Shown piece by piece: positions 1-7,820 of a stretch of 29,157 nt of DNA. This DNA is from JACORV01 sp041484135 (GTDB taxonomy: Bacteria > Gemmatimonadota > Gemmatimonadetes > Gemmatimonadales > JACORV01): assembly GCA_041484135.1 (NCBI GenBank), contig JBGPHD010000020.1, forward strand, positions 1-29,157. Reading direction: 5' to 3'. Every line of letters begins with the position of its first letter. Positions within the stretch are counted from its first letter, which is position 1. The notes under the pieces are model-generated. The model was given only the letters and a program-made list of their open reading frames with translations, was not told the origin of the DNA and did not search any database. The position numbers were made by a program, and so were the translations under genes.

Positions 1-2585
1 ATCTTGATGAGGTCCGCCGCCGAGCCCTGGAGCGGGGAATTGGTCGCGGTGCGCTCGCCGAAGGCCCGGATGTTGTGGCTCTTGTCCTTGAGCTCCGGGA
101 TGTAGCGGCGCCGGCCGAAGATCGTCTCGACGTAGCCCTTCTCGCGCGCCGTCGCCACCGTCTCGTCGAGGAAGCGCCGCACCCCGGCGAAGCGGGCGAA
201 GTACTCCGCGATGAACCGCTTCGCCTCGTCGTACGGGATGCCAAGAGACCGCGCCAGCGCGTGCGGCCCCTGGCCGTAGATGGTGGCGAAGTTGATGGTC
301 TTGGCGCGGGCCCGCTGCTCGCCGGTGACATCCTCCACCTTCACCCCGAAGATCACCGCCGCGGTCTGGCGGTGGATGTCGCCGCCAGCCTCGAACGCCG
401 CCACGAACCCGGGGTCGCCCGAGAGGTGGGCGAGGAGCCGGAGCTCGATCTGGGAGTAGTCGGCGACCACGAAGCGGCACCCCTTTCGCGGGACGAAGCC
501 GCGTCGGATCGCCTCGCCGCGCGCGGTGCGGACCGGGATGTTCTGGAGGTTGGGGTCGTTGGAGGAGAGACGCCCGGTGGCCGCGCCGATCTGGTTGAAG
601 GAAGTGTGGATGCGGCCGGTGCGCGGGTTCACCGTGGCGGGGAGCGCTTCGAGATACGTGGAGAGCAGCTTCGAGACCTCGCGGTAGTCGAGCAGGAGCC
701 GCGGCACCTCGTGCCCCATCGCGGCCAGCTCCTCCAGCACCTCGGCGTCGGTGGAGGCGCCGGTCTTGGTCTTCTTGAGGACCGGGAGCTGGAGCTTCTC
801 GAAGAGGATGTGCCGGAGCTGCGGCGTCGACTGGAGGTTGAAGTCGGTCCCCGACGCGTCGATGATCGCGCGCTCGAGGCCGCGGAGCTCCTCCCGGAAC
901 TCCGACGTCAGGCGCTCGAACACCGCGAGATCCACCGCGATCCCCTCCCACTCCATGTCCGCAAGGACGCCGATCAGCGGCATCTCGACGTCGTGGAGGA
1001 GCCGGGTGAGGTGGTGGTCCGCCAGCTCGGGCTCGAAGAGCGTGCGCAGGCGTAGCGCGTGGTCCGCCAGGGCGGCGCTGAACGCCGCGGCCTCGCCCAC
1101 CGGCACCTCGGCGAAGGGCCGGGCCGTCTTCCCCTTCCCGGTCAGCTCCTCCGGAGCCTTGAGGCGGGTGCCGAAGTGCTCGAGGGCGAGGGCGTCGAGG
1201 GCGTGCGAGCGCTTGCCCGGATCGATCGTGAAGCTCGCGATCATGGTGTCGAACGCCACGCCGCCGAGGACGACCCCCGCGCGCCGCAGCAGGAGGACGG
1301 CAGGCTTGAGGTCGTGGCCCACCTTGGGCACGGCGGGATCCGCGAGCAGTTCGGCGAGGGGCGCGAGCGCCGCGTCGGTGAGGGGCGGGAGGTTCCGCAC
1401 CTCGGCCTTCTCGAACACGTCGCCGGGCGAGTGATGGCCGAGCGGGAGATACCAGGCGGCGTCCGGTGCCGCGGCGAGCGAGAGACCCACCAAGCTCGCG
1501 CGCATCGGGTCCGTGCCGTCCGCGCGCACGTCGAGCCCGCAGACCCCGGCCTCGCGCACGCGGCGCACCACGTCGGCCACCAAGGCCGGCGTATCGGCGA
1601 CGGGCGGAGGGGCGGGCGCCACGGCCGTCGCCACGCCCGCCGGGACCGGCGGGCGCCCGGTGCCCGCCCGCGCGGCCGCCGCGGCATCGACCCGTGAGCC
1701 TAACGACCTCACCAGGGTGTGGAACTCCAGCTCGCTCATCAGCGCGAGGAGTCCCGGCCAGTCGGGCTCGTGCACCGCGAACAGGCCGAGGTCGAGCGCG
1801 ACAGGGACGTCCCGGTGGAGCGTCACCAGCTCGCGCGAGAGCCGCGCCAAGGCCGCCTCGCGCTCCAGCGACTCCCGCACCCGCTTGGCCGGGATGGCGG
1901 AGGCGTGCGCCAGTACCTCGTCGAGCGTGCCGTACTCGGCGAGCAGTTTCTGCGCGGTCTTCTCGCCGACGCCGGTCACCCCGGGGATGTTGTCCGCCGT
2001 GTCGCCCACCAGGGCGAGGAAGTCCACGGTCCGCTCCGGCGGGACGCCCAGCCGCTCCGACGCGTTCGCCGTGGTGACGTGCTGCTCCTCGACCGCGGGG
2101 GGCCCGCCGCGGCCCGGGTTGAGGAGGCTCACGCGCTCCGCGATCAGCTGGTAGAAGTCCTTGTCCCCGGACACGATGACGATGTCGAGGCCCTCGCGCG
2201 CGCCGCGCTCGGCCAGCGTGGCGATGACGTCGTCGGCCTCGTAGCCGTCCACCGCCACCAGCGGCACCCGGAACGCGGAGAGCAGGGCCTCGACACGCGT
2301 GATGGACCGGTCGAAGTCCTGCTGGAGCTCCGCGTCGAGCTTCTCGCGGGTGGCCTTGTACTCGGCGAAGGTCTGATGCCGGAAACTGGTGCCCGCGTCG
2401 TGCACCCAGGCCACGTAGTCGGGCCGGTGCTTGTCGCGCAGGCGGAGGAGGAAGTTCGTGACGCCCCACGCCACCGAGGTGTTCTCGCCGCGGCTGGTGG
2501 TGAGGGGACGCGACAGCATGGCGAAGAACGCGCGGTAGATGAGCGCGTAGCCGTCGACCAGGAAGAGACGCCGGCGTTCCGCCAT
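1..2585 (-). CDS. polA: DNA polymerase I (3' end cut off by window edge)
   Basis: Family A DNA polymerase used for primer removal, gap filling and repair. About 861 residues are present. The N-terminal 5' nuclease domain (about 1-290) has the motifs GDKDFYQL (near 138) and GDTADNIPGVTGVGEKT (near 190). A 3'-5' exonuclease-like domain covers about 330-520. The Klenow polymerase part shows motif A (VADYSQIELRLL, near 701) and motif B (RxxxKxxxFxxxYG, near 756). The reading stops after SAADLIK, so motif C is outside the window. The exonuclease domain looks inactive: Asp352 is kept, but the Glu of the DxE motif is Arg354 and the exo II Asp aligns with Ala429. The start is the ATG at 2585, giving MAERRRLFLVDGYALIYRAF, typical of the family. 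It lies 22 nt after the lipid-kinase gene and is probably the last gene of that operon. Confidence 0.97.
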   Translation of the reverse strand, partial: MAERRRLFLVDGYALIYRAFFAMLSRPLTTSRGENTSVAWGVTNFLLRLRDKHRPDYVAWVHDAGTSFRHQTFAEYKATREKLDAELQQDFDRSITRVEALLSAFRVPLVAVDGYEADDVIATLAERGAREGLDIVIVSGDKDFYQLIAERVSLLNPGRGGPPAVEEQHVTTANASERLGVPPERTVDFLALVGDTADNIPGVTGVGEKTAQKLLAEYGTLDEVLAHASAIPAKRVRESLEREAALARLSRELVTLHRDVPVALDLGLFAVHEPDWPGLLALMSELEFHTLVRSLGSRVDAAAAARAGTGRPPVPAGVATAVAPAPPPVADTPALVADVVRRVREAGVCGLDVRADGTDPMRASLVGLSLAAAPDAAWYLPLGHHSPGDVFEKAEVRNLPPLTDAALAPLAELLADPAVPKVGHDLKPAVLLLRRAGVVLGGVAFDTMIASFTIDPGKRSHALDALALEHFGTRLKAPEELTGKGKTARPFAEVPVGEAAAFSAALADHALRLRTLFEPELADHHLTRLLHDVEMPLIGVLADMEWEGIAVDLAVFERLTSEFREELRGLERAIIDASGTDFNLQSTPQLRHILFEKLQLPVLKKTKTGASTDAEVLEELAAMGHEVPRLLLDYREVSKLLSTYLEALPATVNPRTGRIHTSFNQIGAATGRLSSNDPNLQNIPVRTARGEAIRRGFVPRKGCRFVVADYSQIELRLLAHLSGDPGFVAAFEAGGDIHRQTAAVIFGVKVEDVTGEQRARAKTINFATIYGQGPHALARSLGIPYDEAKRFIAEYFARFAGVRRFLDETVATAREKGYVETIFGRRRYIPELKDKSHNIRAFGERTATNSPLQGSAADLIK

Positions 2586-2607
2586 CAGCGGGCCCGCGCG
2601 CGCGCGT

Positions 2608-3174
2608 TCACGACAGCACCCACAAGGCCGCCGCGGTGAGCAGGGGAACGGCCACGTTGTCGGCGGCCGGCCACGGCGCGCGCTCGGCCAGAGCGGCGGC
2701 GCCCGCCGCGAGCACCGCGGGCAGGGGCGAGGTGCCCATCGCGAGCAGGCCCGCCAGGGCGGCGAGGAGCACCGCGGCGGAGCCGGCCAGGGTCTTGCCG
2801 CCGGCCCCGGGGTGGAGCCGCCGTCCCACCACGGCACCGGCCGGGTCGGCCACCGCCGTCACCACGATCGCGCGCGACGCGACGCCCGGGGCGAAGAGCC
2901 ACCACGCGAGCGCGTACCCCAGGGCCAGGGTGGCGGCGCCACTCACGCGGCCCGTCTCTCCGGGCCGGAAGAGGCCGCCCAGGTGACGCTCGAGGTACGC
3001 GTGCACCGCGGGCACCCACCCGCGCGCCAGCTCGAGCCCGAGCGCCAGCACGACCAGCGCGAGGAAGCCGAGACCAGCGAGTCTGGGGGGCAGGAGAGGC
3101 GCGGCGAGTCCGAGGCCGCCGGAAGCCAGGTGCAGGACGCGGCGCCACGACTCGCGCCGCGCGGGCGCGGTCAC
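2608..3174 (-). CDS. Polyprenol/phytol/diacylglycerol kinase-family membrane protein (CTP-dependent type)
   Basis: A 188-residue, strongly hydrophobic protein with several predicted membrane helices. The segment ADPAGAVVGRR followed by GGKTLAGS (residues about 108-132) resembles the D-x-x-A-x-x-x-G ... K-(S/T)-x-x-G signature of the SEC59/VTE5/Dgk1 family. Those proteins phosphorylate dolichol, phytol or diacylglycerol, usually with CTP. The substrate cannot be told from sequence. In a bacterium, a polyprenol or phytol salvage role is a guess. The start codon ATG overlaps the TGA stop of the upstream GWxTD gene (ATGA), which implies translational coupling, and polA follows after 22 nt. The family call is fairly good, while the specific reaction is uncertain. 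Confidence 0.72.
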   Translation of the reverse strand: MTAPARRESWRRVLHLASGGLGLAAPLLPPRLAGLGFLALVVLALGLELARGWVPAVHAYLERHLGGLFRPGETGRVSGAATLALGYALAWWLFAPGVASRAIVVTAVADPAGAVVGRRLHPGAGGKTLAGSAAVLLAALAGLLAMGTSPLPAVLAAGAAALAERAPWPAADNVAVPLLTAAALWVLS

Positions 3175-4565
3175 GCCCCGCCGCGGACGCGGCTGAGGGT
3201 GCGAAGGTACTCCGCCCGCGAGCGGGGATCGAGGCGGTAGCGGCCGAAACCGGCGTCATCGATGAAGCTCAGCGTCAGATGAAGTTCGGTGTAGACCCAA
3301 TAGACCACCCGGGTCCGGCCCTGCAACTCCGACCGCCGGTCCACCACGTCGTCCGGCTCGCCCAGTCCGATGAAGACCTCGCCCCGGTCGGTGAGCCACC
3401 CCGGCATGCCCTCTTCGCGGAACTGCTCGTTGGCCGACTGCACCCGCGCGAAGTACTGGTCGAGCGCTTCGTTCTCCGGCGTGGCCGGATTGGGGTCCGT
3501 CGAACGCCAGAACCGCTGCCAGGCGGCGGCCTGCTCCTCCGGCGGCGTGTCGCGGAGCGCGCGCAGGCTGTCCGGGGACGAGAAATACCGCAACAGCGAG
3601 ATCACGTCGTTGAGGTTGCCGAGGACCCACCGGTCCGAGAACGAGACCAGGAACGGCGTGGAGGCGAGGGTGCTGCCGCCGAGCGTGACCCGCAGCTCGT
3701 AGCGCCCGATCGACAGCCGGCCCGGCGGGATCGTAAACAGGGTCGCCACGACCGGCTGCGCGGCCGCCACGCGGGTGCTGTCGGTCCAGGCCAGGTGCCC
3801 GCCGCTCTCGATCGCGCTGTACGTGATCACGGTGCCCGCCGGCAGGTCGTAGGCCTCGAGGTAGAACTGGAGCGAGTCGTGGCCGTACTCGGCGGTGCTG
3901 CGCGGGTTCGCGATGAGGTCGAGGTCCGCCGCGAGCGACGCGCGGGGCCGCGCCTGGTACACGGCGAGCGGCGTGGTCACCGCCGGCGCGGCGAGCCGCG
4001 GGACGGTGAGCAACTGCTCGAAGTGGCTGGCGTTAGGGCCGTTGCGGTCGCGGACCGCCAGATCGAACCCGTACTGGCCGGCGGCGAGCTTCACGAACTT
4101 CTGGAAGATGACGCTCTCGTCCGACCGCTGGGTCTCGCGGAAGGTGCTGACGCGGATCCGCTCGTCGCTCATCACCTGCCGGGCCACCGCCATGCCCTGC
4201 CGGAAGGTGAGCTCGACGCGGTACTCGGCGACGAACGCGTCGCCGTCCCGGTGGAAGCTGAGCCCGCGATTCTGGAGCGAGAGGGCCACCACGACGAGCA
4301 GGGAGTCGGCGGGACCGCCCAGCACGCGCACCGTGCCGACGAACGGGATCGGACCCGGCTCCGCCATCAGCCCCATCTGCCGGTACACGCCGAACGGATC
4401 GAAGATCTCCGGCAGGCGCTCCTGCGGCTGCGGCGCCGTCTCGGGCGTGCCGACCCGTTGCCAGGCGCCGCACGCGGCGAGCGATGTCACGGACAGCCCT
4501 GTGAAGACGGTCAGAATGAACCGGCGCGTGCGAGCCTCGCGGTGACGGGACAGCGGGGTGGTCAC
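3171..4565 (-). CDS. GWxTD domain-containing lipoprotein
   Basis: A 464-residue exported protein. The N-terminus has Arg residues (REARTRRF), a hydrophobic stretch and the lipobox LAAC near residue 32, so lipid anchoring after signal peptidase II cleavage is expected. The C-terminal third has the defining GWLTDRGEVFIGLGEPDD segment (near 390), in which bases and residues match the GWxTD domain found mainly in diderm phyla such as Gemmatimonadota, Acidobacteriota and Bacteroidota. The function of the domain is unknown. The middle is beta-rich. The start used is GTG at 4565, but the best upstream promoter places transcription at or just inside this codon, so the exact start is unsure. It is the first gene of an operon with the lipid kinase and polA. 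Confidence 0.85.
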   Translation of the reverse strand: MTTPLSRHREARTRRFILTVFTGLSVTSLAACGAWQRVGTPETAPQPQERLPEIFDPFGVYRQMGLMAEPGPIPFVGTVRVLGGPADSLLVVVALSLQNRGLSFHRDGDAFVAEYRVELTFRQGMAVARQVMSDERIRVSTFRETQRSDESVIFQKFVKLAAGQYGFDLAVRDRNGPNASHFEQLLTVPRLAAPAVTTPLAVYQARPRASLAADLDLIANPRSTAEYGHDSLQFYLEAYDLPAGTVITYSAIESGGHLAWTDSTRVAAAQPVVATLFTIPPGRLSIGRYELRVTLGGSTLASTPFLVSFSDRWVLGNLNDVISLLRYFSSPDSLRALRDTPPEEQAAAWQRFWRSTDPNPATPENEALDQYFARVQSANEQFREEGMPGWLTDRGEVFIGLGEPDDVVDRRSELQGRTRVVYWVYTELHLTLSFIDDAGFGRYRLDPRSRAEYLRTLSRVRGGA

Positions 4566-4567
4566 GC

Positions 4568-4597
4568 AAGCTACGGGCCCGCGGCCGATGGAGTCAA
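4568..4597 (-). promoter_or_regulatory. Probable sigma70-type promoter for the GWxTD-lipid kinase-polA operon
   Basis: Read on the minus strand, TTGACT (4597-4592) is followed after 18 nt by TAGCTT (4573-4568). The expected transcription start falls near 4561, which is inside or just after the proposed GTG start codon at 4565-4563. Either the RNA is leaderless or the real translation start differs. Confidence 0.6.
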
Positions 4598-4616
4598 GGC
4601 ACTATCCCGCCTTCAC

Positions 4617-4645
4617 TTGCCGCCTCCGTCGGCCCACGGTAGCTT
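4617..4645 (+). promoter_or_regulatory. Probable sigma70-type promoter for the Ser/Thr kinase-pyrE-MCP operon
   Basis: TTGCCG (4617-4622), a 17-nt spacer and TAGCTT (4640-4645). The start of transcription would be near 4652, only about 5 nt before the kinase ATG at 4657. No Shine-Dalgarno sequence is visible, so the message is probably leaderless or nearly so. The -10 hexamer is identical to that of the divergent promoter 20 nt away. Confidence 0.6.
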
Positions 4646-4656
4646 CACGCATCTCA

Positions 4657-5568
4657 ATGCAATCCGAAGATCTCACGGGCGCCTCGGTCGCGGGCTATCA
4701 ACTGCTGGAACGCGTCGGCGAGGGGGGAACGGCCACGGTCTACCGGGCCCAGCACCCCGAGCGCGGCGTGTGCGCGGTGAAGGTCCTGCGCGCCAAGCTC
4801 CGCGCCGACCGCACCGCCGTGCAGCGCTTCCTGCGCGAAGCCGCCTACGGCGCGCGGGTCAAGCACGCCGGCGTGGTGCAGACCTACGGCTTCGGCGAAG
4901 CCGAGGGTGCGCTGCACTACCTCGCGCTGGAGTGGGCGGACGGGGAGATCCTCGCCAAGTTCGTGCGCCGCTCCGGCCCGCTGGCGCTCCCGCTCGCCGC
5001 CACGATCATCCAGCAGATCGGCGAGGCGCTCCAGGCCGCGCATGACGCGGGGATCATCCACCGGGACCTCAAGCCCGAGAACGTGATCTACGATCCCCGG
5101 ACCCAGCGCGCGCGCCTGCTCGACTTCGGCATCGCGCGGGACGCCGAGCTCAAGGCGGAGGAGCGGCTGACGCGGACCGGCTTCTTCGTGGGGACGCTCC
5201 AGTACGTCGCGCCCGAAGCGCTCTCCGGCGAGCTGGTCGGCGAGGGGGCGGATATCTACTCGCTCGCGACGATCACGTATTTCGCGCTCACCACCAGCCT
5301 CCCCTACGTGGCCAAGTCGCCGCGCGAGCTCTTCCACCAGCTCCTGACGCAGCCGCCCGTCGCGCTCTCCGCGGCCCGGCGCGACCTGGTCTTCCCGCGC
5401 GCCGTCGAGGATGTCGTGATGAAGGGCCTCCAGCGCGAGCCGGCGAAGCGTCAGGCTTCCGTCCTCGCGTTCGCGAACGAGTTCTCGTCCGCCGCGACGC
5501 AGCCCTTGTCCGCGGCGAGGGGCGGATTGCTCGGCTCGCTGAAGGGGATGTTCGGCGGCAGCCGCTGA
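4657..5568 (+). CDS. Soluble Hanks-type serine/threonine protein kinase
   Basis: A 304-residue protein kinase with all main catalytic motifs: glycine-rich loop GEGGTATVY (21-29), ATP-binding Lys42 in AVK, catalytic loop HRDLKPEN with Asp137, DFG with Asp156, and APE in the activation segment. The chain ends soon after the kinase fold with a short Gly/Ser-rich tail. It has no membrane segment and no PASTA or other sensor domain, unlike the PknB type, so it should be cytosolic. The ATG at 4657 is chosen because it lies just after a good promoter and directly before the kinase domain; an in-frame GTG at 4558 would begin upstream of that promoter. pyrE starts 4 nt after its stop, and a membrane methyl-accepting protein follows. 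Substrates are unknown. Confidence 0.93.
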   Translation: MQSEDLTGASVAGYQLLERVGEGGTATVYRAQHPERGVCAVKVLRAKLRADRTAVQRFLREAAYGARVKHAGVVQTYGFGEAEGALHYLALEWADGEILAKFVRRSGPLALPLAATIIQQIGEALQAAHDAGIIHRDLKPENVIYDPRTQRARLLDFGIARDAELKAEERLTRTGFFVGTLQYVAPEALSGELVGEGADIYSLATITYFALTTSLPYVAKSPRELFHQLLTQPPVALSAARRDLVFPRAVEDVVMKGLQREPAKRQASVLAFANEFSSAATQPLSAARGGLLGSLKGMFGGSR

Positions 5569-5572
5569 GGCG

Positions 5573-6136
5573 GTGACCCGCGACGCCTCGTCCCGGCGGG
5601 AACGCCTGGTCGCCCTGCTGCGTGACCGCTCGGTGCTCCATGGCGACTTCGTCCTCACGTCGGGCCTCCGCTCGCCGCACTACGTGGACTGCCGCCGCAC
5701 CACCATGCACGCCGAAGGACTCGCCCTCATCGGCCAGCTCGGCCTGGCCGCCCTGCGGCGGCTCGGCTGGCGCGCCGATGCCGTGGGCGGCATGACCCTC
5801 GGCGCCGACCCCGTCGCCTACGCCATCGCCGCGGCCTCCCACGCCGATCCTCCCGAGATCCATGGCTTCACCGTCCGCAAGACCGCCAAGGCGCACGGCG
5901 CCGGCCGGAGGATCGAGGGATGCTTCGCGGCCGGGTCGCGGGTGATCGTGGTCGAGGACGTGATCACCACCGGCGGCTCGGCGCGCGAGGCGATCCGCGC
6001 CGTGCGCGAGGAGGGCGGCACCGTGGTCGGCGTCCTCGCCGTGGTGGATCGCGGGGAGGGCGGCGCCGAGGCGATCGCCGCGGACGCCCCGGTCCACGCA
6101 CTCGTCGCGTTAGGCGAGCTGCTGGCCCCCGCATGA
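5573..6136 (+). CDS. pyrE: Orotate phosphoribosyltransferase
   Basis: This enzyme joins orotate to PRPP to make OMP in pyrimidine synthesis. The 187-residue protein has the N-terminal LTSGLRSPHYVD segment, the catalytic-loop region VRKTAKAHGAGRRIEG, and the PRPP-binding motif VIVVEDVITTGGSAREAI near 124-141. Length is normal for a short OPRTase. The GTG start at 5573 lies 4 nt behind the kinase stop codon, and the stop overlaps the next start (ATGA). The gene is therefore in an operon with a protein kinase and a methyl-accepting protein, with no other pyrimidine gene in view. Confidence 0.93.
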   Translation: MTRDASSRRERLVALLRDRSVLHGDFVLTSGLRSPHYVDCRRTTMHAEGLALIGQLGLAALRRLGWRADAVGGMTLGADPVAYAIAAASHADPPEIHGFTVRKTAKAHGAGRRIEGCFAAGSRVIVVEDVITTGGSAREAIRAVREEGGTVVGVLAVVDRGEGGAEAIAADAPVHALVALGELLAPA

Positions 6137-7791
6137 CGCCTCCCGCCGCCCCCGCCCCGACGCCGCCCGAGGAGAGCGCCCTCCGCCGGGGGTGCCGCCG
6201 CCGCTGGTTCGGCATCCCGCTCGGCGCGTTGGCCGCCCTGCTCCTCTACGCCATCGGCCTCGCCAACGCGCCGCCCCGCACGATCATCATCACCGCCGCG
6301 CTCGCGCTGGCGCTCAACGCCGCGCTCCCGCCGGTCGCGCGGCTCGCCCGGGCACGGCGCCCGCTCACCCGCGCGGCGGCGGGCTTCGACCTCGTGCTGG
6401 TGACGCTGGTCATCCTGTACACCGGCCTCTCCGGCGCGGCGCTCCTCTACATCCTCGCGATCGGGCCGTACGCGTTCGACTGGGGCCGCCGCGCCACGGC
6501 GGTCCTCGCCGCGGGCTCCGCAGCGCTCTATCTCGCGGCGCGCGTGCTCCACGCGCGCTGGTACGAGCCGCCGCACGGGATCGTCTCGGTGCTCGACCTT
6601 CCCGCGAGCGCCTACCTCGACGCCATCCTGATCCTCGCTGCCGCGATGCTGCTCTTCCGCGTTCCCGCGGCCCTCGCGTTCCGGCTGCGCACGATGCGGC
6701 GCACCATGGAGGAGGCGGAGCAGGGCGACCTCGCCGTGCGCGCCCCCGGCACGGCCGCCGACGAGCTCGGCATGCTGGAGCGTTCGTTCAACCGTCTCGT
6801 CGCCGGCACCGCCGAGACGATCTCCAGCGTGCAGCGGGAAGCGGACGAGGTCGCGACGTACGCCGACGTCTTGGCGACCTCCACCGATGACCTCGGGCGG
6901 ACCAGCGCGTCGGTGGGCGGGAGCGCGGCGCGCCTCGCGGCGCAGCTGCGCGATCAGCGGTCCATCGCCTCCAAGAGCGGCGAGCGCACCGAGCGCACGA
7001 CGGCGGACGCGGCGGCCCTGAACGCGCGCGCCGCCCGCATGGCGGAAGAGGCGCGGGCCCTGGTCGAGGCCGCCGAGGCGGGGCGCGAGCGGATCGGCCG
7101 CGCGGGCTCGACGCTGGTCTCGATCGGCGACGAGGTCCGCCGCGGCGGCGCCGCCGTCTCGGCGCTGGCCCCGCTGTCGGAGCGCATCGGCGGGCTCGCC
7201 AAGACGATCGCGCGCATCGCGCGGCAGACCAACCTGCTGGCGCTGAACGCGGCCATCGAGGCGGCGCGGGCCGGCGAGCACGGACGCGGGTTCGCGGTGG
7301 TCGCGGTCGAGGTGCGGAAGCTCGCCGAAGAGGCGGCCCGCGCGGCGAAGGAGGTAGCGGGCACCATCGAGGAGGTGCGGGAGGGGGTCGCGGCCGCGGT
7401 GGACACCATGCAGGCCGGCGAGGCCAAGGTCCGCGACGTGGGGGTGGTGGCCGAGCAGGCCGATCAGGCGCAGCGCGACGTGCTGGCCGGCATCGCGTCA
7501 CTGTCCGCCCTGGTGGACCAGACCGCGGCGACATCGAACCAGCAGGCCGTGGGCATGACCGCGCTCCTCGGTGCCATGGAGAAGGTCGAGGCACTGGCGT
7601 CGACGTCCGCTCAGGCCGCGGCGGAGGCCGCCGGCTCGGCCACCGAGCAGCACGTGGCGCTGCAACGGCTGGCCGCGATGTCGCAGCAGCTCGCCGAGGT
7701 CTCGGAGCGCCTGCGCGGGTCCGTGGTGCGCTTCTCCGTCATCGGGCGGGTGCACGACACGGCGGAATACGTCACCGTGCCGCGTCCCTGA
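6133..7791 (+). CDS. Methyl-accepting chemotaxis-type signalling protein without a periplasmic sensor domain
   Basis: A 552-residue protein. The first 180 residues or so are mostly membrane helices with short loops, suggesting about five to six passes and no sizeable extracytoplasmic ligand domain. A HAMP-like linker follows (about 180-235). The C-terminal half is a long coiled coil with the signalling hairpin tip IARQTNLLALNAAIEAARAG and the downstream GRGFAVVAVEVRKLAEEAARA, the hallmark that contacts CheA and CheW. The membrane module may itself sense, or pair with other proteins. The ATG at 6133 overlaps the pyrE stop (ATGA). No che genes are nearby. Family call is firm, ligand unknown. 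Confidence 0.92.
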   Translation: MTPPAAPAPTPPEESALRRGCRRRWFGIPLGALAALLLYAIGLANAPPRTIIITAALALALNAALPPVARLARARRPLTRAAAGFDLVLVTLVILYTGLSGAALLYILAIGPYAFDWGRRATAVLAAGSAALYLAARVLHARWYEPPHGIVSVLDLPASAYLDAILILAAAMLLFRVPAALAFRLRTMRRTMEEAEQGDLAVRAPGTAADELGMLERSFNRLVAGTAETISSVQREADEVATYADVLATSTDDLGRTSASVGGSAARLAAQLRDQRSIASKSGERTERTTADAAALNARAARMAEEARALVEAAEAGRERIGRAGSTLVSIGDEVRRGGAAVSALAPLSERIGGLAKTIARIARQTNLLALNAAIEAARAGEHGRGFAVVAVEVRKLAEEAARAAKEVAGTIEEVREGVAAAVDTMQAGEAKVRDVGVVAEQADQAQRDVLAGIASLSALVDQTAATSNQQAVGMTALLGAMEKVEALASTSAQAAAEAAGSATEQHVALQRLAAMSQQLAEVSERLRGSVVRFSVIGRVHDTAEYVTVPRP

Positions 7792-7803
7792 ACGTCATTC
7801 ACC

Positions 7804-7819
7804 CCGCCGGGGCCGGCGG
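7804..7819. terminator. GC-rich hairpin between convergent genes
   Basis: CCGCCGG, 2 nt, then CCGGCGG: a perfect 7-bp inverted repeat in the 29-nt gap between the stops of the methyl-accepting protein (+) and the AraC-type regulator (-). There is no U-tract on either side, so if it ends transcription it does so weakly or with Rho. The small loop means the end pairs would open. Confidence 0.35.
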
Positions 7820-7820
7820 C

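Noticed and set aside
4558..4656. Longer kinase product starting at GTG 4558
   Set aside because: This extension would begin upstream of the promoter at 4617-4645 and codes for unconserved sequence.
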